A stretch of 64,000 nucleotides of DNA from NCBI GenBank assembly GCA_027886185.1, contig WOAB01000864.1, positions 2,356,001-2,420,000 of the forward strand. Direction: 5' to 3'. Shown piece by piece: positions 11,231 to 21,382 of the stretch. Position 1 is the stretch's first letter, and each line of letters begins with the position of its first letter. Under the pieces are notes generated by a model that did not search any database, was not told the DNA's origin, and worked only from the letters and a program-made list of their open reading frames with translations. The translations under genes and the position numbers were made by a program. The DNA comes from Rheum nobile. Its lineage: Eukaryota; Streptophyta; Magnoliopsida; Caryophyllales; Polygonaceae.

Positions 11231-12653
11231 TGACGCGGCTAAAGATGCACAAGCAAATGTCGTTGATTAGCCTTATCAAAGTAAATTATCCTAACCAACC
11301 TACTAAACAGAGTATAGCAGACAAGTAAGGGTCGATCCCACAGAGAAGGTATGATGTAGTATGCAAACGTGAATGACGAGTAACAAGTAATTGGGGGGTT
11401 TTGTAATCAAAAGAACACTAAGCAAACAAAGCAAGTAGATTGAGTTGAGAGAATATTATGAGGGAAAGTAGTTCCACTAGACCGAAATCCACAGTACAGA
11501 GATAGAGTTTGATCACTGAAATCTATTTCTTCCAAGTTCGTTTATTTATCCTTATAGTCGTTCCCACCCTGATCGTAAGTACTATTGATTCTCACAGTTG
11601 TCAATAGACTTATTACTATGCCAATGATAAAGCACAACTGATTCTCACAGTTGTCAGCGTACTTTATCACCAACACAGCAATAGCAATGCACACAAGGAT
11701 ATAGGATACATGCAAGTAGAAATACGTACAAGTACTCACTCCCCTACTTAATATGCAATTGATTCTCACACACAATTGTCCGCTCGGAACCCCTATACGC
11801 ACAATTGTGTTTGCCACTAGATATACACTCGGAACCCCTATATGCAATCCTAGCAATTGATAAAAAGCATTCAACCTAGTTGATCAGGCTAAGAAGAACA
11901 ACAAGAAATCAATATCAATATAACCAAGAGAATCAATCCGATATAAATAAGGATAAGAACAAGGAATAGAAATCTCACAAACACATCAACTGTACTGCTT
12001 CAAACGTCTAGCAGAACAAAGGGAAGTTAGTTTTCCATCAAAGGGGATGAAAAACTCTAATTAGAAATTAACGATGAAAACAACATACGCGATGTTATTG
12101 ATGATGATTCTGATTCTAACTCTCTCTGATTTGGAGGCTGTGGGAATTAGGTTAAATAGAGTTAACCTAAAGCCCAAGATCACAAACCATATCAAACAAG
12201 GAAATAAAATAATAAAACAAAGGAAATCCGACTAATGCATAAAAGGAAATAAAATAAAATAAAATAACTCTGGCCGCGAGGTCATTAAGCGCAACCACCG
12301 CGGGGCGGTGAAGATCCACTGCGGGGCGTCGAACTCTCCACCGCTGGGCGGTGGCTTCCTCTGGCGCGGGCTCCATTCTTCACTAAGAGTCATCGCCGGG
12401 TCGCGGCGAGGATCGCCGCGGGGCGGTGAACTCCAATCCTCCAGCTCTCTTCTTCTTTTCTCCTTCTGCTGCTCTCCAATACTACCAAGTGTTGGTAGCC
12501 TTCTCCCTAAATGCTCCAGCAGCTCCATCTAAGCTGGAAATCCTTGGATTTCTTCACTTCTCTGTATAACATCTGAATTGCAGACTTAGCACCAAAACTC
12601 AACCAAATTATGCTAATAGTTGCTAGTAAAGATGTATGAAATGACACCTATCA
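11231..12653 (-). repeat. 5' LTR of fragment B (1423 bp)
   Basis: On the minus strand it starts TGATAGGTGTCA and ends GCCGCGTCA, next to the primer site. It is the same LTR family as L1-L4 in cluster D. It contains GC-rich cassettes near 12290-12430 and short internal repeats (two GGGGTTCCGAG, three TGTGAGAATCA). A 110-codon open frame on the sense strand (11874-11542) recurs in L2 and L4. Confidence 0.88.
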
Positions 12654-12889
12654 AATTGAGATTTAGTTCGTCATTTCATACACCTTTACTAAGTGAGGTA
12701 GCTTTCTCCTTTAGTTTTGAGCAAACTTCTCCATCAATCCTCTATCTTCTTCACTAAGCTGTAAAACCTTCATATCTGTACTTCTTCAACTCTTCTCCTG
12801 GATTACAGACTTAGCCTCTTCTTATACCAAAACTCCATCTAAAACGTGTCAATAGTCGCTAGTTAAGGTGCACTAAATTGCACCTATCA
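12654..12889 (-). repeat. 3' LTR of element C, first 236 bp only
   Basis: The LTR begins (minus strand) TGATAGGTGCAATTTAG at 12889, directly after the polypurine tract, and is cut at 12654 by fragment B. Its far end carries a stretch like the B/D LTR start (TGTATGAAATGACG). Confidence 0.75.
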
Positions 12890-13568
12890 AATATCCCCAC
12901 ACTTAGACATTTACTCGTCCCGAGTAAATCAGCTCAAACATACTCCTCTATATCAAATAGCAAGGCCTCAGGAAGTGTGACAACATAGGATACTAACGAC
13001 TACAACAGCTCAACAATTAGCCCTCCAACAACCAAAATGATTAATGCGAGAGAACTCTAATCCTAACTCATGTCTAGCTCCGTATTGCTCCAAAGTGGCC
13101 TACCCGAACTCCTTATACCGACTCTTCTTATGACGCCTCGCCAATAGGTAAAGAGAAATCCTAGAATCACTCTTTTTCTTTTCCGCTCATCTTGCCAAGG
13201 CGCCCTTTCGGGTTTTCACCAAGCGACTCATTTCATTTTACTAGACGTCTCATATGTTCTCACATCACTCCAGTCCACTTTTGCCCTGGTCTATACCAGT
13301 CGGACTACCTGCTTCTTGCCTGAGACGCCCTTGCGGGTTTTCAGCTCATCCCAGGATTTTGATTGCCTTTTCAAATTATTGTGGTTTTTTTTTGTAGTGA
13401 AATCTCGAAAATGCCAGTACGAAATGCATGAAATAAATCTGTACACTAGCTATGATAGACAATGAGTCTAAATCCCTCCCCACACTTGAAATACACATTG
13501 TCCTCAATGTAGAGACGAAGACAAAGAAATAGGGAAGAAAGAAAATAAACTCACTGGAAAGGTGGACA
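12890..13568 (-). other. 3' UTR of element C with polypurine tract and conserved hairpins
   Basis: No gene here. Next to the LTR the minus strand reads AAGTGTGGGGATATT (polypurine tract, 12890-12904), preceded by TTTACTCGGGACGAGTAAA, an inverted repeat also present in D. Further in are hairpin 2 (13191-13224, inner CCC-GAAA-GGG) and hairpin 1 (13321-13348, inner CCC-GCAA-GGG, outer TGAG/CTCA), with a CTGGT-ATAG-ACCAG hairpin between them (about 13290-13303). The same block lies in D, F and G. Confidence 0.75.
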
Positions 13569-14792
13569 CTACGGATGGCGCGGCGGAGGTGGGTGCCTCC
13601 TAAAGTACTGCTTCTGAATAAAAACCTCGGCTGCACTCAGCTGGTCGGTGATGTCCCGTGTAATCTCGGCCTGTATGGCCTGCAACCGAGCCAATGTCGC
13701 GTCGTTCACAGCCTCCTGACGCTGCGTGAAAGCATCAAAATGGACGAACATCTCGTCCCAGGAGAACTCAGGGGGCGGTGTAGAAGTGGAGGCCATGTCG
13801 AGAGCAGGTGAATCGACATCCATGGTCATGGGCAAAGCAGTGGGCAAAGCAGCCTATGGCTCAGTCTCCTCGTCTGAAGGGATAATCTCAGCGTCGGAAG
13901 GGATGTACCAACCAGTGAAATCTCTTGGATAAGCTAAAGGACGAGGGAGACGTAAAAGATGGCCGCCATAAGAACACCACAAATACTGCCCCGGAGATCC
14001 GCTCAACATACCACATCGCCGCATATAAGGGATATCATAGCGAATAGGGAAGAGCGGCTGTGGCATAGTATCCAACGAAATCCTGTCCGCAGCAATCAAG
14101 GTAATCAACCCTCCCTGAACAATATCTTGCGCAACGCCCTCGCGGATCTGCTGCAGCCCATACAACCAAATCACAACCCATCCAGGGGTCACCTCATCTA
14201 ATGGATCAATCATTGCGGAGAAAAGACCAAGACGTTTCAGGGAAACTTTTCCCTCCTCCACACACCCACAAAATGTCCTAAGCAGCACAGTGTATACCAA
14301 GCGGAGGCATGGATGGACAATCTTGTCACTGGACTTTTCCTTCTTCTGATATTCAGGCATACCCGATGCACTGATCCAAAATTCCTTCATGGCCGCCTTG
14401 TCGGGACCATGTCTCCACCCACCAGTAGACGATCTCGAAACACCTAGCAACGCCCTAACTTCCTCGATAGGAAAACCATAACTCCGACCCTCATACTTGA
14501 AGGTGATACCCGCAATGAATTTTTGCTCCTTGCCGTTAACGACACGACGCGTGTAGCTCTTAGTCATGGTGGCGATAAATTGGAAGCAAAGTTCAGGGAA
14601 TACGGGGGCACATTTGTCTAGGAAGCCCCCCAATCCCAACTTGTCCAGACATTGTTGAGTCATGTCGAGCAAACCCAGCTCAGCGAGTGATCCCTTATCA
14701 AAGAAATGAGTCGGCTGTACATGTCTAGCCGACACCACATCGTATATTTTCAACTCCTCCTCAGTCATCCCAACTTTCCTAGCCCTCGGCAT
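13569..14792 (-). pseudogene. Athila ORF2 (ORF-1/plant transposon protein family), one stop
   Basis: The frame runs from ATG 14792 (MPRARKVGMTEEELK) to 13569 with one TAG at 13854-13856. In-frame sequence upstream to 14900 is leader-like. It lies between pol and the 3' LTR, where Athila elements carry their extra ORF, sometimes called env-like. It shares blocks with ORF2 of G: HPCLRL near 14310, and TPGWV...GGLITLIA near 14100-14180. The C-terminal part is helical (QRQEAVNDATLARLQAIQAE). I see no convincing signal peptide or membrane segment, so an envelope role is not supported from sequence; the function is unknown. Confidence 0.75.
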
Positions 14793-15729
14793 TGAGTAAG
14801 AAATGAAGTTCTTGAGACAAAATGCTAGGCAAAGGGCACTTACAATCGGCCGAAGACAGGCTATGAGGGTCACCGCGGGGCGGCGATGATTTCTGAGCAC
14901 AACAACCGGGTCGCGGCGATGTTGACGCGAGGCGGCTGTTCACCTTCGTCTCCAAATTCAAAAATCTGACTCGCGCGAGGCGGCGATGCTACGCCGCGAG
15001 GTGGTCACTGTGCGATTCCTCCTCAAACACCACCAAACCACCGGAAGAGCACCCAATTTGGTACTGATCACACCAACAAGCAAAAGGTCACCCCCCTTCA
15101 ACTACGAACCACCACAGGGGGGGTCGAAAATTGCCACAAAGGAAGGTCTGGGTAGAGAAGAAACAAGTTTGGGTTCAGGGCTTCCCCTACCAAGGTGAGG
15201 GGAGAGGCCGATTTCGGTGGAGAGGGTTGTGGGCTAAGGTTTTGGAGATCGTGGGATAGGGCACGGCAGGGAGAGAGACGGGGAAGAAAAAGGGGAATAG
15301 GGTTTGGCGGGAGAGCTAATGGGGTAATAAGTGAAGAACGGAGGTACCAAGCCGCGGTTTTCAACTAACACCATCAATTCCTTCGTATCCAACTCAAGAA
15401 ATAAAAATATTACTCACCCGTTTAAGGTTTTTTCGGGGCCCTTTATTTTTTATTTTTTTTTAGAGTAGCGAAATTATACCAGAGATCCACCGCCGGGCGG
15501 TGAATTCCACCGCGGGGTGGTGAGAGTCGCCGCGGGGCAGTGGGTTACGCTGAGTATCACGTCTTTTCTCGGATTTACTTTCGTACCTGAAATGTGAGTA
15601 ACAGGCGAACGAAACAAAGCAAAAATAAACTACGAAAATAATCTAGGGAAAAGAAAAGAAAAGAACTAACCCGGGTTGCCTCCCGGACAGCGCCTTGGTT
15701 AACGTCGTTGGCTCGACGTGGGTTATGGC
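14793..15729 (-). other. spacer between pol and ORF2 of element C
   Basis: No gene. It holds GC-rich cassettes (14870-15005 and 15488-15545), a CCCG...CGGG inverted repeat around TTTAAGGTTTTTT (15416-15438), and the hairpin directly after the pol stop (15671-15686, CCGGG/CCCGG). An open frame at 15098-15364 looks incidental. Confidence 0.7.
15671..15686 (-). other. post-pol hairpin CCGGG-AGGCAA-CCCGG
   Basis: It lies just after the integrase stop. F and G have the same AGGCAA loop with TCGGG/CCCGA and CTCGGG/CCCGAG stems directly after their protease stop, so the outer pair changes and pairing is kept. Confidence 0.7.
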
Positions 15730-17235
15730 TCATCCTGCTTCAGTGTGAGGGTGTTCGAGGAGTAGTGTCTCGTCCTGGTTTGGATCGAAACCCTCGTGGT
15801 AAGGCTTGCATCTGTGGCCGTTCACCTTGAAGGTGGTGCCGGTCTTGGGATTAATCAGGCCTATGGCTCCATGGGGATGCACCTCAGCGATTTCATACGG
15901 GCCTGACCACTTGGATTTCAGCTTTCCAGCAAAGAGCTTGAGCCGAGATTGGAATAGAAGAACTTTATCTCCTGGCTTGAAATCCTTTCGCAAAATATGC
16001 TTGTCATGCCACTGCTTGGTCTTCGCCTTGTAGTTAACTGAGTTCTCGTAGGCGTCAAGACGTAATTCCTCCAGTTCTTGCATTTGTAGCTTGCGGAGTT
16101 CTCCTGCTTCATCCAGTTGCAAGTTGCATTTCTTTATTGTCCACCACGCCTTATGTTCAAGTTCGACGGGGAGGTGACAAGCTTTTCCAAATACCAGTCG
16201 GAACGAAGACATCCCTATCAGAGTTTTGAAAGCTGTACGGTATGCCCACAGCGCATCATTGAGCTTGATGCTCCAATCCCTCCGGTTGGTTGCTACTGTC
16301 TTCTTCAGTATAGTCTTAATCACTCTGTTGGAGTTCTCGGCCTGCCCATTAGTCTAAGGATGGTAGGCCGTGGAGATTATATGAGTGACGTGATACTTCT
16401 TCAGCAGGGAAGTCACTGTCTTGTTGCAGAAATGGGTTCCCCTGTCACTAATTACAGCTTTGGGTATTCCAAATCTTGAGAAAATGTTCTCTTTGAGGAA
16501 ACCTGCCACAACTTTAGAGTCATCAGTCCTGGTGGCCTTCGCTTCCACCCACTTGGAAACGTAGTCCACCGCAAGTAATATATAAAGATTCCCATGAGAG
16601 TTAGGAAAGGGTCCCATAAAATCCATGCCCCAAACATCAAATACCTCACAGAAGATCAATGATGATTGCGGCATTTCATTCCTTCTGGTGATGTTGCCAA
16701 CCCGTTGGCATCGGTCGCAGGATTTACAAAAAATGTAAGCATCCCTAAAGAGGTGTGGCCAATAAAATCATGCTTCCAATACTTTCCTAGCAGTCCTATT
16801 TGCTCCAAAATGACCCCCACATGCTTCAGAATGACAGAAGTTAAGGACGGATTGTACCTCATTATCTGGGAGACATCGACGGACTACTTGATCGACGCAA
16901 TGCTTCCATAGGTAGGGATCATCCCAAACATAGTGGCGAGCTTCTCTGCGCACCTTTGCTTTCTGGGCTCTGGTGTAGCTTGGTGGAAATTCCTCTTGAA
17001 CCAGATAGTTGACTATGTCTGCATACCATGGTTTGTAAGACTGGATTCCGAAGAGGTCCATGGCTATATGAAAAGGAGAGTCAGAAATATCTCCAGGGCA
17101 AAGTGTGATTCCAGAGATGTGACCGCGGGGCGGTGATGTCTCTGGGGGTCGCGGTGAGCTTTCCTGGTTCTCAAGTAATCCAACCGCCGGGTCGCGGCCG
17201 TCATCGCCGCGGGGCGGTGGTATCTCCAACTTCAT
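15730..17235 (-). pseudogene. int: Athila integrase (part of pol), two stops
   Basis: It continues in the frame of the upstream RNase H. An N-terminal linker carries the GC-rich cassettes (17110-17285, read as PPPRGDD and TSPPRG). The HHCC zinc-binding region is near 16690-16830 (CHSEACGGHFG, CKSCDRCQ). The catalytic core is 16350-16640, with Asp in GMDFMGPFP, Asp in VISDRGTHF and Glu in NGQAENSN. The C-terminal DNA-binding part (GPYEIAEVHPHGAIGL) is near 15850. TGA at 16768-16770 and TAG at 16354-16356 interrupt it. Integrase would insert the cDNA into the chromosome. It ends at 15730 with EHPHTEAG. Confidence 0.87.
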
Positions 17236-17247
17236 ACTGGCTACAAC

Positions 17248-18481
17248 TCACCGGGTCGCGGTGGTGTTGACCGCGGGGCGGTGAGTGTTCTCCGAGCTGC
17301 CCTCGAGTGTAAAAAGTGTGTCATCTGGGAAGGTGCCATGTATGGGGCTCTGCTCTCCGGGTTTATCTTCCTCATGGACGAGCCTACTCAGGTGATCCGC
17401 TATGAGGTTCTCTGCTCCCTTCTTATCACGGATTTTCACATCAAATTCAGTGAGAAGGAGAACCCATCGGATTAATCTTGGCTTTGCTTCTTTCTTCGTC
17501 ATCAGGTAACGAAGAGCTGCATGATCTGTGTAGATAATCACCTTGACTCCCAAGAGGTATTGCCTAAACTTTTCCAAGGCAAAGATAACTGCCAGTATTT
17601 CTTTCTCAGTGGTGGAGTAGTTCCTCTGGGCTCCATTTAGAGTCATGGAGGCGTAATGAATCACGTGGGATGCCCGTCCCACTTTCTGTCCTAGAACTGC
17701 TCCAACTGCATAATCGCTGGCGTCACACATGATCTCAAATGGGCGAGACCAGTTAGGTGCCTGAATAATGGGTGCACTTGTCAGGCGTTCTCTCAGGCAA
17801 TCAAATGCTTTCTTGCATTCATCCGTGAATACGTAGGTCACTTCCTTCTTCAAGAGCTCGCATAGGGGTGAAGAAATTTTTGAGAAATCCTTGATAAATC
17901 TTTGGTAGAAACCTGCATGACCTAAAAAGGAACGTACTTCACGCACATTAGTAGGATAAAGCAGAGACTGAATTACATCAATCTTTTCCTTATCAACCTC
18001 AATACCCCTAGTAGAGACAATATGACCTAGGACTATCCCCTGTTCCACCATGAAATGACACTTTTCATAATTTAAAACCAAATTGGTTTCAACACATCTT
18101 TTAAGTACAAGTGCCAAATGGTCTAAACATGAATCAAAGCTAGTTCCATGTACCGTAAAGTCATCCATAAAGACCTCAATGAATTTCTCAACATAGTCAG
18201 AGAAGATACTAACCATACATCGTTGAAATGTACCGGGTGCGTTACACAATCCGAATGGCATTCTGCGGTATGCAAAAGTGCCAAAGGGACATGTAAAAGT
18301 GGTTTTCTCTTGGTCCTCTGGTGCGATGGCTACCTGGAAGTATCCTGAATATCCATCGAGAAAACAGTAGTAGGGCCGCCCAGCAAGGCGTTCTATCATT
18401 TGATCAATAAAGGGCAGGGGAAAGTGATCTTTCCGAGTTACCGCATTCAGCTTACGGTAATCGATGCACACCCTCCATCCT
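17248..18481 (-). pseudogene. pol: Athila RT (palm/thumb) and RNase H, N terminus displaced by solo LTR
   Basis: It starts after the solo LTR with WRVCIDYRKLNAVTRKDHF, the second half of an RT block whose first half is at 20919. The RT catalytic motif is FMDDF, near 18165. The RNase H connection and domain follow: CDASDYAVGAVLG (Asp), STTEKEILAV (Glu), YTDHAALRYL (Asp), ending in the ADHLSRL motif. The open frame appears to extend upstream to 18618, but that part is LTR sequence. A TGA at 17248 separates it from the integrase in the same frame. In life this enzyme copies genomic RNA to cDNA. Confidence 0.9.
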
Positions 18482-18486
18482 GTGGT

Positions 18487-20913
18487 TGTAACACCCCCAA
18501 AACTTAACCCTTTTGGAAAGGTATTACCTCCAGTGACCCCAGTGTTCCTTACCGAGATCACCCAAGGCTTTACCAAATAAATACAATTTATGAAATGCAA
18601 TTGATACACAAAGATCAAGCATTAAATTCCAAAACACAACATTGTCAAGGAAATAAGAGTTACGGGATTACAACCCAATCCCGAATAGGTCAAAACATAG
18701 TTTAAACCAAACACAGCGGAAGACTAAGAAAGTACATTACAAACGGAGTTATTGTCCAAAGGATCATAACCTGATTAAAGAAATACTTAAAACATTCAAA
18801 AACCACCGCCGACTCCATAGTCCTTCTAATCTTCTGAGCTACTTCTTAACTGATGTGCCGAATCGAACGGATGACACCAGCCAACCATGCAAGGGAAAAT
18901 ATTGGTTGGTTAGTCTAAATGAATAGACTAGCAAGGGTATAAAGCAGACTGGTTCGAAGCAGTCATATTAGGTTAGACTCATCGCTTCTCGGATAATAAC
19001 CGATAATGGTAGTCAACCATCATATTCCTACTGGAATAAACAAGAGGTATGCACAAGAGAAGATTCTGGAAGACTGAATCTTCACAGAAATCGACTCAAA
19101 AGAAGACTCCAACGGAAATGAGTCTTTAAGGAAGTAAATGACAAATCTAGAATATTACAGAATCATTCAACAATGATTTAAAACTGACTGAGATGCTTCG
19201 GTTCACGACCAACCTCATCGCCTACAACGAATCCAGATTGGAAAGAGAATGTACTACATTCAAGTCAAGACGAGTTTTCCTAGCTGCACTGAACTTAGTT
19301 GCACTACTCGCCCAAGGTGTATTAATTATGTGCGTCAAGGTAGCACTTATCTGATTTATGTTTCAAAAACACACATCACGTTATAGACTTTTACATGTGT
19401 ACCCCACCAGTGGGACGACACATCTTAGTATACGTTTCGTCGAGAGTGACGTATACCGAAAGGTTTGTGACACCAGCTAAGTGTCCTGTCTCTACACACA
19501 TGTGTAAGAGACCGATCATGATCTTAGAATGGTATTGGATGGGGACGAGCCACACCTCTACCAGATTATAAAGAAACGACTGGACAGAGTCCGAGTAACG
19601 TTCCTATCTAACAGTGCTAACTAAACAGTTACAGCACCACCACAGTTATAGGATAAATCCACATAAAGGCCCGAAAGGCGATCACAGATAATAGCGTTGT
19701 TCTAACAGATATACAACCTATTATATGATTTTCAAAACAGTTTATCAAAACCGTTTCCAGACAAACAGAATATTCATTCCAAATTAATTACTCAGATAAA
19801 CTACTGATAATTAATGTAAATATGGAACGAAAGAGCAAGAGTGAACCGCCACTTGCCTTACTCCGCAGAATAGTCTAAAGACGTCACTGGATTCCGGGCT
19901 CGACACGGTATAGTTCTGACGGCACAACAACCTTCGAGTCGACCCATAAAAGGAACCCTAAGTTAGATCCGACATAAACAGTACGAATCTAAACACTGCG
20001 AAAGAACACGAAAGGAAAGACGCCACGACGACAACCGACCAAGCCAAAGCCACGAAGGCGTTCTGGGCACTGGCGGCGGTCGCTGTTCTTGGCGGCGGTC
20101 GCCGTATTCATCACGGCGGTCGCCGTGAAGAACACGGCGGTCGCCGTGACGAACCCAGACGACACAGAACGAGAGAAACTCACCCCAAAACACGAGCGGT
20201 TCGGCCTCCTTCGACTTGCTTTGGCTTCTAACCTCCAAGGCTAACCAAAAGCTTCACAAAGGAACTCAGGAACCACACCAAAGCAACACCGGCGAGACCT
20301 TCAAATTCCGGCGAAAACACAACTCCGGCGAGAGGCGAATTTGGCAGCGATTCGGGGTTGTAGATGACCCAAAACCCATGCCCAAGTTCATCTATTTATA
20401 GGCAAACCCCAAGGAGTGATCTGCAAACCCTCAGACGCGGCAAATGATGCAACGGCGTGCCTCGAACGACACCGGCGACCAACGGGCAATGCCCACTGGA
20501 CAATCACGGCGGTCGCCGTGATTTTGCCTGCGGCGGGCACGCGGCGGTCGCCGTAAATGCGGCGGTCGCCGTCGTTAGGCCTGTCGCGGCCAGCTAGAAG
20601 CTGACACGCTGACATCTCGGGCCCAACCACGGCGGTCGCCGTTTCTGAACGACGGTCGCCGTTTCCCCCTTTTCCCGCCCATTCGGCTTTGAACGAGCTT
20701 GACGATAGACCGGGATAAAAATTATCGTACGCGAACGACAATTAAACTCCAAGGCACCTTGTCTATATATTATTTCATTGAGAAAAATATTACAGATACA
20801 GAGCATATTACAGAATGTCTCAAGCTACCTGAATTAAATCCGATGTACACAACGGGTACCCGGGAAAATTCCATAATTCCCAATATAACCTTACAAAATT
20901 ACGGGGTATCACA
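18487..20913 (-). mobile_element. solo LTR of the Tekay-like family (2427 bp), TSD GTGGT
   Basis: The minus strand reads TGTGATACCCCG...GGGTGTTACA, the same ends as the 3' LTR at 4174-6572. A perfect 5-bp duplication, GTGGT, lies at 18482-18486 and 20914-20918. There is no internal sequence, so the element was reduced to one LTR by recombination between its LTRs. It splits the RT of C: HGDLVPTRTT precedes it and GWRVCIDYRK follows. It carries a TATA box (about 20391-20401) and GC cassettes at 20093-20146 and 20507-20641. Confidence 0.96.
20093..20641 (-). repeat. GC-rich cassettes CGGCG-GT-CGCCG in solo LTR
   Basis: Perfect copies start at 20093, 20114 and 20135 (21-bp steps), and at 20507, 20542, 20560 and 20630. 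They correspond to those of the 3' LTR at 4426-4969, read on the other strand. Confidence 0.85.
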
Positions 20914-20918
20914 GTGGT

Positions 20919-21382
20919 GGTCCTGGTGGGAACTAAATCTCCGTGTTGATTCTCCACTATGGTAATTCCTCCTTTCTTAGGGACAACCTGGGTTGGACTT
21001 ACCCATTGGCTGTCCGAAATAGGGAAGATCATATCAGCCTTGAGGAGTTTAAGCACCTCTTTCTTTACCACTTCCATCATTGGAGGGTTCAGCCTTCTCT
21101 GTGGCTGCCTAGACGGTTTAGCTCCGTCCTCGAGCAGAATCTGATGCATACAAGTGGAGGGGCTTATCCCTTTTATGTCTGCAATGGTCCATCCAATTGC
21201 GGTTTTGTGCTCCTTGAGCACGTCCAACAACTTCATTTCTTGATCTGCAGAAAGCATACTAGACACAATGACTGGCAAAGTGTCTTTGGCTCCAAGAAAA
21301 GCGTATTTGAGATGGTCCGGCAGCGGCTTTAATTCGATCTCTGGAGCCTGTTCAATAGAAGGAACGAGCCTTTCGCTCGGGC
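20919..21382 (-). pseudogene. pol: Athila RT N-terminal part and PR-RT linker
   Basis: Open from 21278 (MPVIVSSMLSADQEM) to the solo LTR. It contains the fingers block HQILLEDGAKPSRQPQRRLNP, then VKKEVLKLLKADMIFPISDS and VPKKGGITIV. It is joined in sense to the RT remainder at 18481. Between 21279 and 21382 the frame shifts relative to gag-PR (traces PSERLVPSIEQ and LKYAFLGAKDTLP). Apart from the solo LTR insertion this half looks well kept. Confidence 0.88.

Larger units (their letters stand above)
10229..12653 (-). mobile_element. Athila fragment B: LTR, primer site and half of gag, inverted to A
   Basis: Reading right to left: an LTR (12653-11231), primer site (11226-11209), leader, gag start (11154) and gag to about 10262, then the 3'-UTR filler. 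It forms a head-to-head inverted pair with A. The right edge abuts the truncated 3' LTR of element C at 12654. No protease or pol is present. Confidence 0.87.

Noticed and set aside
13569..14792. Calling Athila ORF2 a viral-type envelope protein
   Set aside because: I find no signal peptide, transmembrane helix or cleavage-like site in either C or G; the name env-like is positional only.
18482..18618. Apparent N-terminal extension of the Athila RT frame
   Set aside because: It is read from the end of the inserted solo LTR, so the extension is a fusion by chance.
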